DNA of 64,000 nucleotides from Streptomyces koelreuteriae (GCF_018604545.1 NZ_CP075896.1:6634001-6698000); one strand, 5' to 3'; positions 8,831-17,896 are shown, numbered from the stretch's first letter. Numbers and translations: made by a program. The notes: generated by a model from the sequence alone, not told the origin.

Positions 8831-8891
8831 CTGTACGCCGGGTGCGCGATTCTTTCCGGGTCCCGAGCCTGTCACTCCAGGAGTCCCCACC

Positions 8892-9827
8892 GTGAACAGC
8901 ACTTCCTTCCGCATGCCCGCACGCCGTCTGGCCACCGTGGCGACGGCCACGGCCCTCGCCGCCGGGCCCGTGGCACTGACCGGCGTGAGCCCGGCGCACG
9001 CCACCGGCGACCACGGACGCGCGAGCGCCGTCGTCCTGCGCACCGGCCTCGACGTCTCCCTGCTGAACAAGTCGGTCGAGGCCCCGCTCACCGTCTCCCT
9101 CAACGAGGTCCAGGCCCCGCAGAGCGCCGAGAAGGCCGCGCTGACCGCCCGCCTGGACGGGGTGAACGGCGGAAAGCCCTTCAGCGTGCTGCGCGCGGAC
9201 GTGGCCGAGGCGAGAGCGACCGCGACCGCCACGAAGGCCGAGGGCAGCACCACTCTGGCCCGGGCCCGCGTCCATGTCCCCGGCCTGCCGCTGCTGTCGG
9301 TCATCGAGATCGAGCAGGTCACCGCGAAGGCCGTCTGCGAGGCCGGGAGGAAGCCCGTCGCCACGACCGACCTGCCCGGCTCGGTCACCGTGCTCGGCAA
9401 GCGCGTCACCCTCACCGCCGGCGGCCCGACGGACGTCAAGGTGCCGGGCGTCGGCGACGTACGCCTGGACCTCCGCAAGACGGAGACGACGTCCCGCACG
9501 GCCACCGCCACCGCCCTCCGACTCAAGGTGTCCGTCAACCCGTTGAAGCTGAACGTGGCCGAGGTGAACGGCACGCTCACCCTGGCCGAGGCGACCTGCG
9601 AGACACCGAAGTCCGCCCCCGCCGCACAGCCACCGGCCGACCCGTCCACCGCCCCCTCCGCCGAGCCGTCCGACGCCCCCGCAGCGATCGAGCCCCAGGG
9701 CGCGCCCGCCGAGGAGAACCTGGCCGACACGGGCGGCAGCTCGACGACCCCGTACATCATGGGCGGCGCGATCGCCCTCCTCGCCGTCGGCGGGGGAGCG
9801 GTGGCCCTGGCACGTCGCCGGGGCTGA
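8892..9827 (+). CDS. Secreted LAXTG-type sortase substrate (SCO1860-like)
   Basis: A 311-residue cell-surface protein. A signal peptide (residues 1-37: basic start, hydrophobic core, cleavage after AHA) is followed by a mostly beta-strand domain and a proline/alanine-rich spacer (about 243-275). The C-terminal sorting signal is LADTG, then a hydrophobic helix and ARRRG. LAXTG is the motif of class E sortases, so covalent anchoring to the wall is expected. It resembles the S. coelicolor sortase substrate SCO1860, recalled from memory. No sortase gene is in the window. The domain has no recognised enzymatic motif. Confidence 0.88.
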   Translation: MNSTSFRMPARRLATVATATALAAGPVALTGVSPAHATGDHGRASAVVLRTGLDVSLLNKSVEAPLTVSLNEVQAPQSAEKAALTARLDGVNGGKPFSVLRADVAEARATATATKAEGSTTLARARVHVPGLPLLSVIEIEQVTAKAVCEAGRKPVATTDLPGSVTVLGKRVTLTAGGPTDVKVPGVGDVRLDLRKTETTSRTATATALRLKVSVNPLKLNVAEVNGTLTLAEATCETPKSAPAAQPPADPSTAPSAEPSDAPAAIEPQGAPAEENLADTGGSSTTPYIMGGAIALLAVGGGAVALARRRG

Positions 9828-9861
9828 GTGAACCAGCCGCCTGGGGTGTGACGGTGAACCG

Positions 9862-10917
9862 TCAGCCGGTCACCGCGCGCTCCAGCGCCCGCAGGAACCC
9901 GTCCGTCGTCGTCCGGTCCCGTACCGCCAGCCGGAGCCATTCCTCGTCCAGGCCGGGGAAGGTGTCGCCACGGCGCACGGCGTAGCCGAGGTCCCGCAGG
10001 CGGCTGCGGACGGCGGCCGCCTGCGGCAGGCGGATCAGGAGGAAGGGGCCCTCGGCCGGCTCGACCGTCCGCACCCCGGCCTCGGCGAACCGTGCGAGGC
10101 CCGCCACCAGGTGGGCGCGGTCCGCGGCGACGCGATGGGCGGCGTGGGCCGCCTCGGCCACGCCCCGGGGGCCCACGCACGCCCGCGCCGCCGCCAGCGC
10201 CGGTGTCGACACCGGCCACAGCGGCTGCGCCCGCTCCAGGTCCTCGATGGTCTCGGGCGCCGCCAGCACGTACCCGATGCGCAGCCCGGCCAGCCCCCAG
10301 GTCTTGGTCAGGCTGCGCAGCACCACCAGACCGGGGACGTCGACGCGGCCCGCGAGGGCCTCGCGCTCACCCGGCACCGCGTCCATGAACGCCTCGTCCA
10401 CCACCAGAACCCGCCCGGGACGGGCGAGCCCGGCGATCGTCCCGGCAGGGTGCAGCACCGACGTCGGGTTCGTCGGATTGCCGATCACCACCAGGTCCGC
10501 GTCCTCGGGCACGTCCGCCGGGTCCAGCCGGAAGCCGTCCCGCGCGCGCAGCAGCACCCGGCCGACCGTGTGCCCCGCGTCCCGCAGCGCCGCCTCCGGC
10601 TCCGTGAACTGCGGATGGACGACGACCGGCCGCTGCACCTTCAGCGCCCGCGCCAGCAGCACGAACGCCTCCGCGGCGCCCGCCGTCAGCAGCACCCGCT
10701 CCGAAGGCAGCCCGTGCCGCTCCGCCACCGCCGCCCGTGCGGCCCGACCGTCGGGGTAGGCCGCGAGCCCGCCCAGCGACGCCGCGATGTGCTCCCGCAG
10801 CCACACCGGGGGAGTGTCGGCCCGGACGTTCACGGCGAGATCGACGAGCGAGCCGCCGTCGTCCCGGACCTCCGCGTCCCCGTGGTGGCGCAGATCGTGC
10901 CCGCTCTCAGTGCGCAT
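9862..10917 (-). CDS. cobC: PLP-dependent CobC, threonine-phosphate decarboxylase-like
   Basis: A 351-residue class I/II aminotransferase-fold protein of the cobalamin pathway. Homologues supply (R)-1-amino-2-propanol phosphate for the lower loop of B12. The PLP lysine is in VLRSLTKTWGLAGLRIG, and VVIGNPTNPTS is the cofactor-binding asparagine block. Actinobacterial members are often named CobC (Rv2231c family), while Salmonella calls the decarboxylase CobD. ATG 10917 overlaps the cbiX-like stop by 11 nt, so the two are translationally coupled. It is the last gene of the cobalamin operon. Confidence 0.9.
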   Translation of the reverse strand: MRTESGHDLRHHGDAEVRDDGGSLVDLAVNVRADTPPVWLREHIAASLGGLAAYPDGRAARAAVAERHGLPSERVLLTAGAAEAFVLLARALKVQRPVVVHPQFTEPEAALRDAGHTVGRVLLRARDGFRLDPADVPEDADLVVIGNPTNPTSVLHPAGTIAGLARPGRVLVVDEAFMDAVPGEREALAGRVDVPGLVVLRSLTKTWGLAGLRIGYVLAAPETIEDLERAQPLWPVSTPALAAARACVGPRGVAEAAHAAHRVAADRAHLVAGLARFAEAGVRTVEPAEGPFLLIRLPQAAAVRSRLRDLGYAVRRGDTFPGLDEEWLRLAVRDRTTTDGFLRALERAVTG

Positions 10918-11725
10918 GCGAGTCCGCCTCCCGGTGGACGTGCCCGGCCGCGTGACGGCCCGCGACGGCCTCCTCGTACCGCTCCCACACCAGGTCCAGC
11001 AGCTCCGGCTCCGGACCGATGACGCCCGCCGAGCACACCTCGATCTCCGGGTGCGCCTCCGCCCAGCCCTCCGTCTGCTGCCGCACCCGGTCCGGCTGGA
11101 CGCCGGTGAACAGGAAGTACGGCAGGACCACGATCCGCCGGGCCCCGAGCCGTACACACCGGTCGAGCCCGTTCGGCACGTCCGGCGCCGCCAGCGAAGC
11201 GAACGCCGTCTCGACCCCCGCGTACCCGCGCCCCTCCCACAGCAGCCGCGCCGCCCTGTGCACCTCGGCGTTGGCGTCCGGGTCCGTGGACCCGGGCCCC
11301 ACCAGCAGCACCGTCACATCGGCCCGGTCACCCGGCCTGCGTGCCCCGGCACCGCCCAGCGCCTCGTCCAGCCGCCGTTCCAGCACGTCCAGCAGCGCCG
11401 GATGCGGGCCGAGCGGGGGCCCGTACGAGTACGAGATCCCCGGGTGCCGCTCCTTCTCACGGGCCAGGGCCGCCCGGATGCCGCCCTGGGCGGTCCCGGC
11501 GGGCACCAGCACCAGCGGAACGGCGGTGAAGTGCCGTACGCCCCGCTCCACCAGCTCGGCGACGGCGTCGCCCAGCGGCGGCCGCGACGGCTCGGCGAAG
11601 CCGCCCGCGACGGGCAGTTCGGGGCGCCGGGCCCCCAGCTGGCGTACGAACGCGCGGAACGCCTCGGATCCGGTGTCGTCGCGGGTGCCTTGGCCGGCGA
11701 TGAGCAGGGCGGGAGGGGTGGTCAC
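10907..11725 (-). CDS. cbiX: CbiX-like protein, apparently lacking active-site histidines
   Basis: A 272-residue, two-domain CbiX-type class II chelatase homologue. In active family members the N-terminal half carries GHG and GHA loops whose histidines hold the metal. Here these read IAGQGTRDD (Q12) and VPAGTAQGG (T78), so both histidines are absent. The C-terminal half keeps PGSTDPDANAEVHRAARLLWEG and VLPYFLFTG. The protein ends in a histidine-rich tail (GHVHREADSHAH) where I remember other Streptomyces homologues having a cysteine-containing end. It may be non-catalytic, a cobalt carrier, or an altered chelatase. It starts 4 nt before the cobE-like stop (overlap). Confidence 0.85.
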   Translation of the reverse strand: MTTPPALLIAGQGTRDDTGSEAFRAFVRQLGARRPELPVAGGFAEPSRPPLGDAVAELVERGVRHFTAVPLVLVPAGTAQGGIRAALAREKERHPGISYSYGPPLGPHPALLDVLERRLDEALGGAGARRPGDRADVTVLLVGPGSTDPDANAEVHRAARLLWEGRGYAGVETAFASLAAPDVPNGLDRCVRLGARRIVVLPYFLFTGVQPDRVRQQTEGWAEAHPEIEVCSAGVIGPEPELLDLVWERYEEAVAGRHAAGHVHREADSHAH

Positions 11726-12255
11726 AGGTGCTCCTCGGCGGAAGTGGGGTGGTACGGCGGGACGTTGAGCGCGGCACGGTACGCGATGCCCGCCGCGGCC
11801 GTCTCGATGTCGCGAGAGGTGTCCGGTCGGGCATCGGCCCCGAGCCCGTCCACCGCGAGCCCTCCGTGCCCCGGCCGCCGTACGACGGCGCAGGTCGCCC
11901 GCGCCGGGCTCGCGGCCGACTTCCGCTTGGGGACGAGGAGTTCACCCCCGCCGGCGAGCGCGGCGGCCTCGGCCACCGACGGGGTACCGGCGGCGGCGAG
12001 CGGCACGTCGGACGGGTTCGGCACCTCGACTTCCGCCAACTCCGCGGCGGAGTACGTCACCAGGGGCACCCCGAGCCGCCGCGCGGCCTCGACCACGCCC
12101 GGCTCCCCGGCCTTGCCGTCGACCGTGGCCAGCTCGGCGACGCATGCCACGGACAGCCCGGCCTCCCGCAGGGTGTCCTCGACCAGCCCGAGCACCTCCT
12201 CGGCACAGACACCCCGCGACGTCCCGATCCCGACGCCGACCAGCCTGCCGCTCAT
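11722..12255 (-). CDS. cobE: CobE/CbiG C-terminal domain protein
   Basis: A 177-residue cobalamin biosynthesis protein matching the C-terminal domain of CbiG, called CobE when stand-alone. It starts MSGRLVGVGIGTSRG and contains LATVDGKAGEPGVVEAA and PLVTYSAAELAEV, the conserved blocks. In CbiG this region takes part in ring contraction chemistry; the function of stand-alone CobE in aerobic organisms is not settled. ATG 12255 overlaps the cobB stop by 4 nt (ATGA), and its stop overlaps the cbiX-like start. Confidence 0.85.
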   Translation of the reverse strand: MSGRLVGVGIGTSRGVCAEEVLGLVEDTLREAGLSVACVAELATVDGKAGEPGVVEAARRLGVPLVTYSAAELAEVEVPNPSDVPLAAAGTPSVAEAAALAGGGELLVPKRKSAASPARATCAVVRRPGHGGLAVDGLGADARPDTSRDIETAAAGIAYRAALNVPPYHPTSAEEHL

Positions 12256-13634
12256 GACGTCCGGCACCTCTCCACGAACCGGAGGACGGCACCGGGCTCT
12301 GACGCCCAGTGGGTGTGCAGATAGCTCGCGTGCACACCGCGCCGTACGAAGCCCTCGACCCGCCGCTCCGGGGTCCGGAACCCCCAGGCGGGATCGGGAC
12401 CCGAGCCGGGCTCCACGGTGGTGCGATGGAATTCGTGACCCCGCATCCGGGTCCCCGCGGCCGCGAGCACACTGTCGCCGACCGCCACGGCGTCCCGGTA
12501 GCCCAGGGTGAGCCGCCGCGTCATCCGGGCCGTGGCGTCCAGCACCCCGCACATCGGCTGCCCGTCCAGCTCCCGGCACAGATACAGCAGCCCCGCGCAC
12601 TCGGCGGCGACCGGGGCGCCGCTCTCGGCCAGGCCGGCGACGGCCTTGCGCAGGGCTTCGTTGGCCGACAGCTCGGAGACGTACACCTCCGGGAACCCGC
12701 CCCCGATCACCAGCCCGCTCGTTCCCTCGGGCAGGTCCTCGTCCCGCAGGGGATCGAAGGGCACGACCTCGGCACCGGCTGCGGTGAGCAGCTCGGTGTG
12801 CTCGGCGTAGGAGAAGGTGAACGCCTCACCGCCGGCCACGGCGACGCGCGGCCGGGCGCTCTGCTGCGACCGCGTCGGACGGCGGTCGGGCGTGGAGACC
12901 GCCTCGGCCGCGTCCCACGCCGCGCCGGACAACGCGCCCGCGCTCCGGGCCAGCCGCATCAACGCGTCCAGATCGCACCCCTCGGCGACCTGCGCGGCCA
13001 TGGCCTCGACCGCGCCGACCGCCTCCTCGCGCCGCTCGGCGACCGGCACCAGCCCCAGATGCCGCGACGGCGTGTCGACCTGCGGCGCCCGCCGCAGCAC
13101 CCCGAGCACCGGCACCCCGACCTGTTCCATGGCCTCCCGCAGCAGCCACTCGTGCCGGTCCGTCGCAACCTTGTTCAGGATCACGCCCCCGACCCGCACC
13201 TCCGGATCCCAGGTGGTGAACCCGTGCACCAGCGCCGCCACCGACCGGGACTGCGACGACGCGTCGACGACCAGCACCACCGGCGCCCGCAGCAGCTTGG
13301 CGACATGAGCCGTCGACGCCAGCTCGCCCTCACCGGCCGCCCCGTCGAAGAGCCCCATCACGCCCTCGACGACGGCGATGTCACACCCTCGCGCCCCGTG
13401 CAGGAACAACGGCCCGACCAGGTCCGGCCCGCACAGATAGGCGTCGAGGTTCCGTCCCAGGCGCCCGCTCGCGAGCGCGTGATACCCGGGGTCGATGTAG
13501 TCCGGCCCGACCTTGTGCGGGGACACGGCGAGTCCCCGCGCGGCGAACGCGGCCATCAGCCCCGTGGCAACGGTGGTCTTGCCGCTGCCGGAAGCAGGCG
13601 CGGCGACGACCAGTCGTGGGACGGAGGAGGACAT
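12252..13634 (-). CDS. cobB: Cobyrinic acid a,c-diamide synthase
   Basis: A 460-residue CobB/CbiA glutamine amidotransferase that amidates the a and c side chains of (hydrogeno)byrinate using ATP and glutamine. The N-terminal dethiobiotin-synthetase-like domain has a P-loop at residues 14-20 (ASGSGKT) and VGPDYIDPGYH. The C-terminal triad-type GATase domain has its nucleophile in VAAECAGLLYL. The start overlaps the cobO stop by one base (TGATG). Length and motifs are complete. Confidence 0.94.
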   Translation of the reverse strand: MSSSVPRLVVAAPASGSGKTTVATGLMAAFAARGLAVSPHKVGPDYIDPGYHALASGRLGRNLDAYLCGPDLVGPLFLHGARGCDIAVVEGVMGLFDGAAGEGELASTAHVAKLLRAPVVLVVDASSQSRSVAALVHGFTTWDPEVRVGGVILNKVATDRHEWLLREAMEQVGVPVLGVLRRAPQVDTPSRHLGLVPVAERREEAVGAVEAMAAQVAEGCDLDALMRLARSAGALSGAAWDAAEAVSTPDRRPTRSQQSARPRVAVAGGEAFTFSYAEHTELLTAAGAEVVPFDPLRDEDLPEGTSGLVIGGGFPEVYVSELSANEALRKAVAGLAESGAPVAAECAGLLYLCRELDGQPMCGVLDATARMTRRLTLGYRDAVAVGDSVLAAAGTRMRGHEFHRTTVEPGSGPDPAWGFRTPERRVEGFVRRGVHASYLHTHWASEPGAVLRFVERCRTS

Positions 13635-14233
13635 CACCACTCGATGCCCCTCTGCCCCTTCTGACCGGCGTCCATGGGGTGCTTCACCTTGGACATGTCG
13701 GTCACGAGGTCCGCGAAGTCGACGAGCTTCTCGGGCGCGTTCCGCCCGGTGATCACGACATGCTGGGTCCCGGGCCGGCTGCGCAGCACCTCCACGACCT
13801 CGTCGGTGTCGATCCAGCCCCAGTGCAGCGGATAGGCGAACTCGTCCAGCACATACAGCTTGTACGTCTCGGCAGCCAGGTCCCGCTTGACCTGCTCCCA
13901 GCCCTCCCGGGCCTTCTCCTCGTTGTCCATCTGCCCGTCGCGCTGCACCCACGACCAGCCCTCGCCCATCTTGTGCCAGTCGACGGACCCGCCCTCACCG
14001 GACGCCCCGAGCACCCGCAGCGCGTTCTCCTCGCCGACCTTCCACTTCGCCGACTTGACGAACTGGAACACCCCGATCGGCCAGCCCTGGTTCCAGGCCC
14101 GCAGCGCGAGCCCGAAGGCGGCGGTGGACTTGCCCTTGCCGATGCCCGTGTGCACGAAGACGAGCGGCCGGTTGCGGCGCTGTCGGGTCGTCAGACCGTC
14201 GTCCGGTACGACACTCGGCTGTCCCTGCGGCAT
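13634..14233 (-). CDS. cobO: Cob(I)yrinate a,c-diamide adenosyltransferase
   Basis: CobO/BtuR/CobA type ATP:corrinoid adenosyltransferase, 199 residues, which places the 5'-deoxyadenosyl group on cobalt. The P-loop GIGKGKST is at residues 30-37, followed by AFGLALRAWNQGW and QFVKSAKW, and VLDEFAYPLHWGW in the second half. The start shares one base with the chelatase stop (TAATG). It sits between the chelatase fusion and cobB, where cobalt insertion meets adenosylation in the aerobic pathway. Confidence 0.95.
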   Translation of the reverse strand: MPQGQPSVVPDDGLTTRQRRNRPLVFVHTGIGKGKSTAAFGLALRAWNQGWPIGVFQFVKSAKWKVGEENALRVLGASGEGGSVDWHKMGEGWSWVQRDGQMDNEEKAREGWEQVKRDLAAETYKLYVLDEFAYPLHWGWIDTDEVVEVLRSRPGTQHVVITGRNAPEKLVDFADLVTDMSKVKHPMDAGQKGQRGIEW

Positions 14234-16254
14234 TACGCGGCCCTCCTCGAAGTACCCTGCACATCCTTGACCAGCCCGGCGATGGAGTCCGCCCGCAGCT
14301 CGTCCAGCGTCACGGCGGTGCCGCCCAGCTCACCCGCGAGCTGCCCGGCGAGCCCCAGCCGCACCGGACCCGTCTCGCAGTCCACGACGACGGACGCGAC
14401 GCCCTCGGCCGCGAACAGCCGCGCCGCACGCCCGGCCAGGGCGACCGGCTCCGGGCCCCCGGTGGCCCGTCCGTCCGTCACCACCACGACCAGCGGCCGC
14501 CGCGCGGGATCGCGCAGCCGCTCCACCCGCAGCACGTCGTGCGCGCGCAGCAGCCCGGCCGACAGCGGCGTACGGCCGCCGGTCGGCAGCGACTCCAGCC
14601 GGGTCGCCGCCGCGTCCACGGACGAGGTCGGCGGCAGCGCGACGTCCGCGCCCGACCCCCGGAAGGTCACCAGACCCACCTTGTCCCGCCGCTGGTAGGC
14701 GTCCAGCAGCAGCGACAGCACGGCACCCTTCACGGCGCTCATCCGCTGCCGCGCCGCCATCGACCCGGAGGCGTCCACCACGAACAGCACGAGGTTGCCC
14801 TCGCGTCCCTCGCGGGTGGCCTGCCGCAGGTCGTCCCGGCGCACCACGAGTCCCGGCCCGGACCGCCCGCGCGCCCGCTGGTGCGGGGCCGCGGCCTGCA
14901 CGGTCGCCGCCAGGTGCAGCTTGGTGAGGGAGCCCTTCGGCCGCCGGGCGCCCGTGGTCCGGCCGTGTTCGGTGCGGGCCCTCGAACGCCGCCCGGCGGC
15001 ACCCTCGCCGAGTCCGGGCACGCTCAGCACCTTGGTCCGGAAGGGTTCGGACGGGCGTGCGGCCGACTGTTCGCCGGCTCCCGAGGGCTGCGGCTGCGGC
15101 TGCCCTTCCTGCTCGCCCTCCGGCCGGGCCTCCTGGTCCCCGCCCCGGGGGCCCTCGTCGGGGGCCGGCTGTCCACCGCCTCCGTCGGGCCCGTCCGGCC
15201 CCGAGCCGGGGTCCGGATCCGGGTCGGGGTCCGGGTCGTCGTCCCCGGAGAACTCCTCCAGGGTCTCGTCCAGCTTGTCCTCGTCAAGTCCCGGCGCGTC
15301 GAAGGGGTTGCGGCGCCGGCGGTGCGGCAGCGCGAGCAGCGCGGCCTGCCGTACGTCCTCGGCGAGCACGTCCGTACGCCCCGCCCAGGCCGCCAGCGCG
15401 GTCGCGGTCCGGGCCATCACGATGTCGGCGCGCATGCCGTCCACCTCGAAGGCCGCGCAGGTCGCCGCGATCTGCCGCAGCGCGTCGTCGCCCAGCCGCA
15501 CCGACGGCAGCAGCTTCTTCGCGGCCACGATCCGGGCCCGTACGTCGGCCTCCTCCTCGGCCCAGCGGGCGGCGAACCCGGCCGGGTCGTCGTCGTAGGC
15601 CAGCCGACGCCGTACGACCTCGACGCGCTGATCGGGCTCCCGCGAGGCCGCGACCTCGACGGTCAGCCCGAACCGGTCGAGCAACTGCGGCCGCAGCTCG
15701 CCCTCTTCGGGGTTCATGGTGCCGACCAGCAGGAAGCGGGCGGCGTGCCGCACGGAGACGCCCTCGCGTTCCACGTACGAGGCGCCCATCGCGGCCGCGT
15801 CCAGCAGCAGGTCGACCAGGTGGTCGTGGAGGAGGTTGACCTCGTCGACGTAGAGGATGCCGCGGTGCGCGTCGGCGAGCAGGCCGGGCTCGAAGGCCTT
15901 CACGCCCTCGGACAGGGCCCGTTCGATGTCCAGCGCGCCCACCAGCCGGTCCTCGGAGGCGCCGACGGGCAGCTCGACCATGCGGGCCGGGCGGGAGGCG
16001 AAGCCCCCCGGCTCGTGCGGCCCGTCCGGGCAGCCGGGGTCGGGCGAGCCGGGGTCGCAGGAGAAGCGGCACTCGGAGACGACGTCCACCTCCGGCATGA
16101 GCGCCGACAGCGCCCGCACGGCCGTCGACTTGGCCGTGCCCTTCTCGCCGCGCACCAGCACACCGCCGACCGCCGGTGACACGGCGTTCAGCAGCAGCGC
16201 GAGCCGCAGATCGTCCTGGCCGACCACGGCCGTGAACGGAAAGGGGGTGGTCAC
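14233..16254 (-). CDS. Magnesium/cobalt chelatase ChlI-ChlD fusion subunit
   Basis: A 673-residue fusion of an AAA+ ChlI/BchI-like ATPase and a ChlD-like VWA domain. The Walker A motif is GEKGTAKST (36-44), and ILYVDEVNLL is the Walker B. A cysteine-containing insert (ECRFSCDPGS...) follows near residue 60. The middle is an acidic Asp-Pro repeat and Gly/Pro-rich linker. The C-terminal VWA domain has a MIDAS motif DASGS. In actinobacteria this protein is thought to work with CobN as the CobST-like part of cobaltochelatase. No cobN is in the window. GTG 16254 overlaps the small gene upstream by 4 nt, with GGAGG 10 nt away. Confidence 0.9.
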   Translation of the reverse strand: MTTPFPFTAVVGQDDLRLALLLNAVSPAVGGVLVRGEKGTAKSTAVRALSALMPEVDVVSECRFSCDPGSPDPGCPDGPHEPGGFASRPARMVELPVGASEDRLVGALDIERALSEGVKAFEPGLLADAHRGILYVDEVNLLHDHLVDLLLDAAAMGASYVEREGVSVRHAARFLLVGTMNPEEGELRPQLLDRFGLTVEVAASREPDQRVEVVRRRLAYDDDPAGFAARWAEEEADVRARIVAAKKLLPSVRLGDDALRQIAATCAAFEVDGMRADIVMARTATALAAWAGRTDVLAEDVRQAALLALPHRRRRNPFDAPGLDEDKLDETLEEFSGDDDPDPDPDPDPGSGPDGPDGGGGQPAPDEGPRGGDQEARPEGEQEGQPQPQPSGAGEQSAARPSEPFRTKVLSVPGLGEGAAGRRSRARTEHGRTTGARRPKGSLTKLHLAATVQAAAPHQRARGRSGPGLVVRRDDLRQATREGREGNLVLFVVDASGSMAARQRMSAVKGAVLSLLLDAYQRRDKVGLVTFRGSGADVALPPTSSVDAAATRLESLPTGGRTPLSAGLLRAHDVLRVERLRDPARRPLVVVVTDGRATGGPEPVALAGRAARLFAAEGVASVVVDCETGPVRLGLAGQLAGELGGTAVTLDELRADSIAGLVKDVQGTSRRAA

Positions 16255-16388
16255 TTTTCGTCGTCCTCCAAGTCGCCTTCGAGTTGCGGATGGATGTCGC
16301 GTCGCGGGTGGATCGGGCAGCTGGTCCAGCGTCTCAGGTGGCCCGGGGCCGCCCCGCGGGCGGTCGGCCTCACCGCCACGGCCCTCAT
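16251..16388 (-). CDS. 45-residue protein overlapping cobQ and the chelatase gene
   Basis: A small reading frame fitted exactly between two cobalamin genes: its ATG overlaps the cobQ stop (ATGA at 16385-16388) and its stop overlaps the chelatase start (GTGA at 16251-16254). The product is basic at the N-terminus and acidic at the end (LEGDLEDDEK), and carries a Cys/His cluster, SCPIHPRRDIHP (residues 23-34). About 39 of 45 codons end in G or C. I do not recognise it. It may be a cobalt-binding accessory peptide, a coupling frame that only passes ribosomes on, or a scar where cobN has been lost. Confidence 0.6.
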   Translation of the reverse strand: MRAVAVRPTARGAAPGHLRRWTSCPIHPRRDIHPQLEGDLEDDEK

Positions 16389-17896
16389 GCGGGCGCTCCC
16401 GGCGGGACGAAGGGCAGCCCCGGCGGCGCGCCGGACTCGATGAGCCGCCACAGCGCGTCCGTGTCCGCGTGCTGTTCGATCAGATCGCCGAGCCGGTCGA
16501 GCTGCTCCTCGCGCAGCGCGGCGAACGAGGTGTCCGGCGCCGGTACGAAGCGGCGGCCCGCTGCGGCCGCGACCTCGCGCAGGAAGGCACGCCGGAATCC
16601 GTCCGACTCCAGCGAGCCGTGCCAGTGCGTGCCCCAGGTCTGGCCGACCCGGCAGCCGTCCAAGAAGGGGTCGCCGCCGGTGACTTCGGCGACCCCGTGG
16701 TGGATCTCGTAGCCCTCGACCGGCTCCCCGAGGGCCTCGCCCACCGGCCGGGTGAGGGTCTTCTCGCGCGCGAACCGCACCCGTACGGGCAGGACCCCGA
16801 GCCCGTCGACATGACCGAGGCGGCTCTCGACGTCGTCCTCGATGTGCTCGCCGAGGATCTGGAAGCCGCCGCAGATGCCGAGGACCGGCCGCTGCTCGGC
16901 GGCCCTGCGCCGCAGCGCGTCGGCCAGCCCGCGCTCCCTGAGCCACTCCAGGGCACGCACGGTGCCCCGGGTCCCGGGCACGATGACGAGGTCGGCGTCG
17001 GCCAGCTCCTCGGGCCGGTCCACGAACCGCACGACGACACCGGGTTCGGCGGCCAGCGCGTCGACATCGGTGAAGTTGGACATGAGCGGCACCGCGCAGA
17101 CGGCGACGCGCAGCACGTCCTCACCGACGGGCGGCGCGACGACGGACTCCCGGACCGTCCCCCGCAGGGAGACGCGCAGCCCGTCCTCCTCGTCGATCCC
17201 GAGTCCGTGCCGGAAGGGCAGAACGCCGTAGGTGTGCCGCCCGGTGAGGCCGTGGAGCATCTCGAGCCCCGGCTCCAGCAGGGAGACGTCCCCGCGGAAC
17301 TTGTTGACGAGGAACCCCGCGACACAGTCCTGGTCCTCGCGCGAGAGCAGGGCGACGGTCCCGAAGAACGAGGCGAAGACCCCGCCCCGGTCGATGTCGC
17401 CGACCACGAGCACGGGAAGCCCGGCGCCCCGGGCGATCCCCATGTTGACGATGTCCGTCCGCCGCAGATTGATCTCGGCGGGCGAACCGGCCCCCTCACA
17501 GATCACCGCGTCATACGTGCCCCGCAACTGCTCCAGGCAGTCCAGCACCGTCCCGAGCAGCCTCTGCTGCCGCCCTCCGTGATACCCGCGCGCACTGAGC
17601 TCGCCGACCGGCTTGCCCAGCAGCACGACCTGGCTGCTCTGCTCCCCGCCGGGCTTGAGCAGCACCGGATTCATCAGCGCGGTCGGCTCCACCCGGCAGG
17701 CCTGCGCCTGCATGGCCTGCGCCCGCCCGATCTCGGCGCCCTCCCGCGTCACGAACGAATTCAGGGACATGTTCTGCGCCTTGAAGGGCGCGACCTTGAC
17801 GCCCTGGCGCACCAGCCACCGGCAGATCCCGGCGGTCACGACGCTCTTGCCGGCGTCGGAGGTGGTACCGGCGACGAGAAGCCCACCGCCCGTCAT
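16385..17896 (-). CDS. cobQ: Cobyric acid synthase
   Basis: CobQ/CbiP, 503 residues, the glutamine- and ATP-dependent amidase that converts adenosylcobyrinate a,c-diamide to cobyrate. The N-terminal ATPase domain begins LLVAGTTSDAGKS (P-loop, residues 10-18) and contains KAQNMSLNSFVT. The GATase domain nucleophile is in VLGICGGFQILGEHI, and the catalytic histidine region is GTHWHGSLESDGFR. ATG 17896 overlaps the cbiB stop (ATGA). The frame stays open upstream through cbiB, which is not coding in that phase. Confidence 0.95.
   Translation of the reverse strand: MTGGGLLVAGTTSDAGKSVVTAGICRWLVRQGVKVAPFKAQNMSLNSFVTREGAEIGRAQAMQAQACRVEPTALMNPVLLKPGGEQSSQVVLLGKPVGELSARGYHGGRQQRLLGTVLDCLEQLRGTYDAVICEGAGSPAEINLRRTDIVNMGIARGAGLPVLVVGDIDRGGVFASFFGTVALLSREDQDCVAGFLVNKFRGDVSLLEPGLEMLHGLTGRHTYGVLPFRHGLGIDEEDGLRVSLRGTVRESVVAPPVGEDVLRVAVCAVPLMSNFTDVDALAAEPGVVVRFVDRPEELADADLVIVPGTRGTVRALEWLRERGLADALRRRAAEQRPVLGICGGFQILGEHIEDDVESRLGHVDGLGVLPVRVRFAREKTLTRPVGEALGEPVEGYEIHHGVAEVTGGDPFLDGCRVGQTWGTHWHGSLESDGFRRAFLREVAAAAGRRFVPAPDTSFAALREEQLDRLGDLIEQHADTDALWRLIESGAPPGLPFVPPGAPA

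Noticed and set aside
12252..13952. Open frame extending cobB upstream into cobO
   Set aside because: The extra part lies inside cobO in a wrong phase; ATG 13634 gives the normal CobB length.
16251..16946. A longer frame upstream of the 45-codon gene across cobQ
   Set aside because: It overlaps cobQ in a non-coding phase; only the part from ATG 16388 is plausible.
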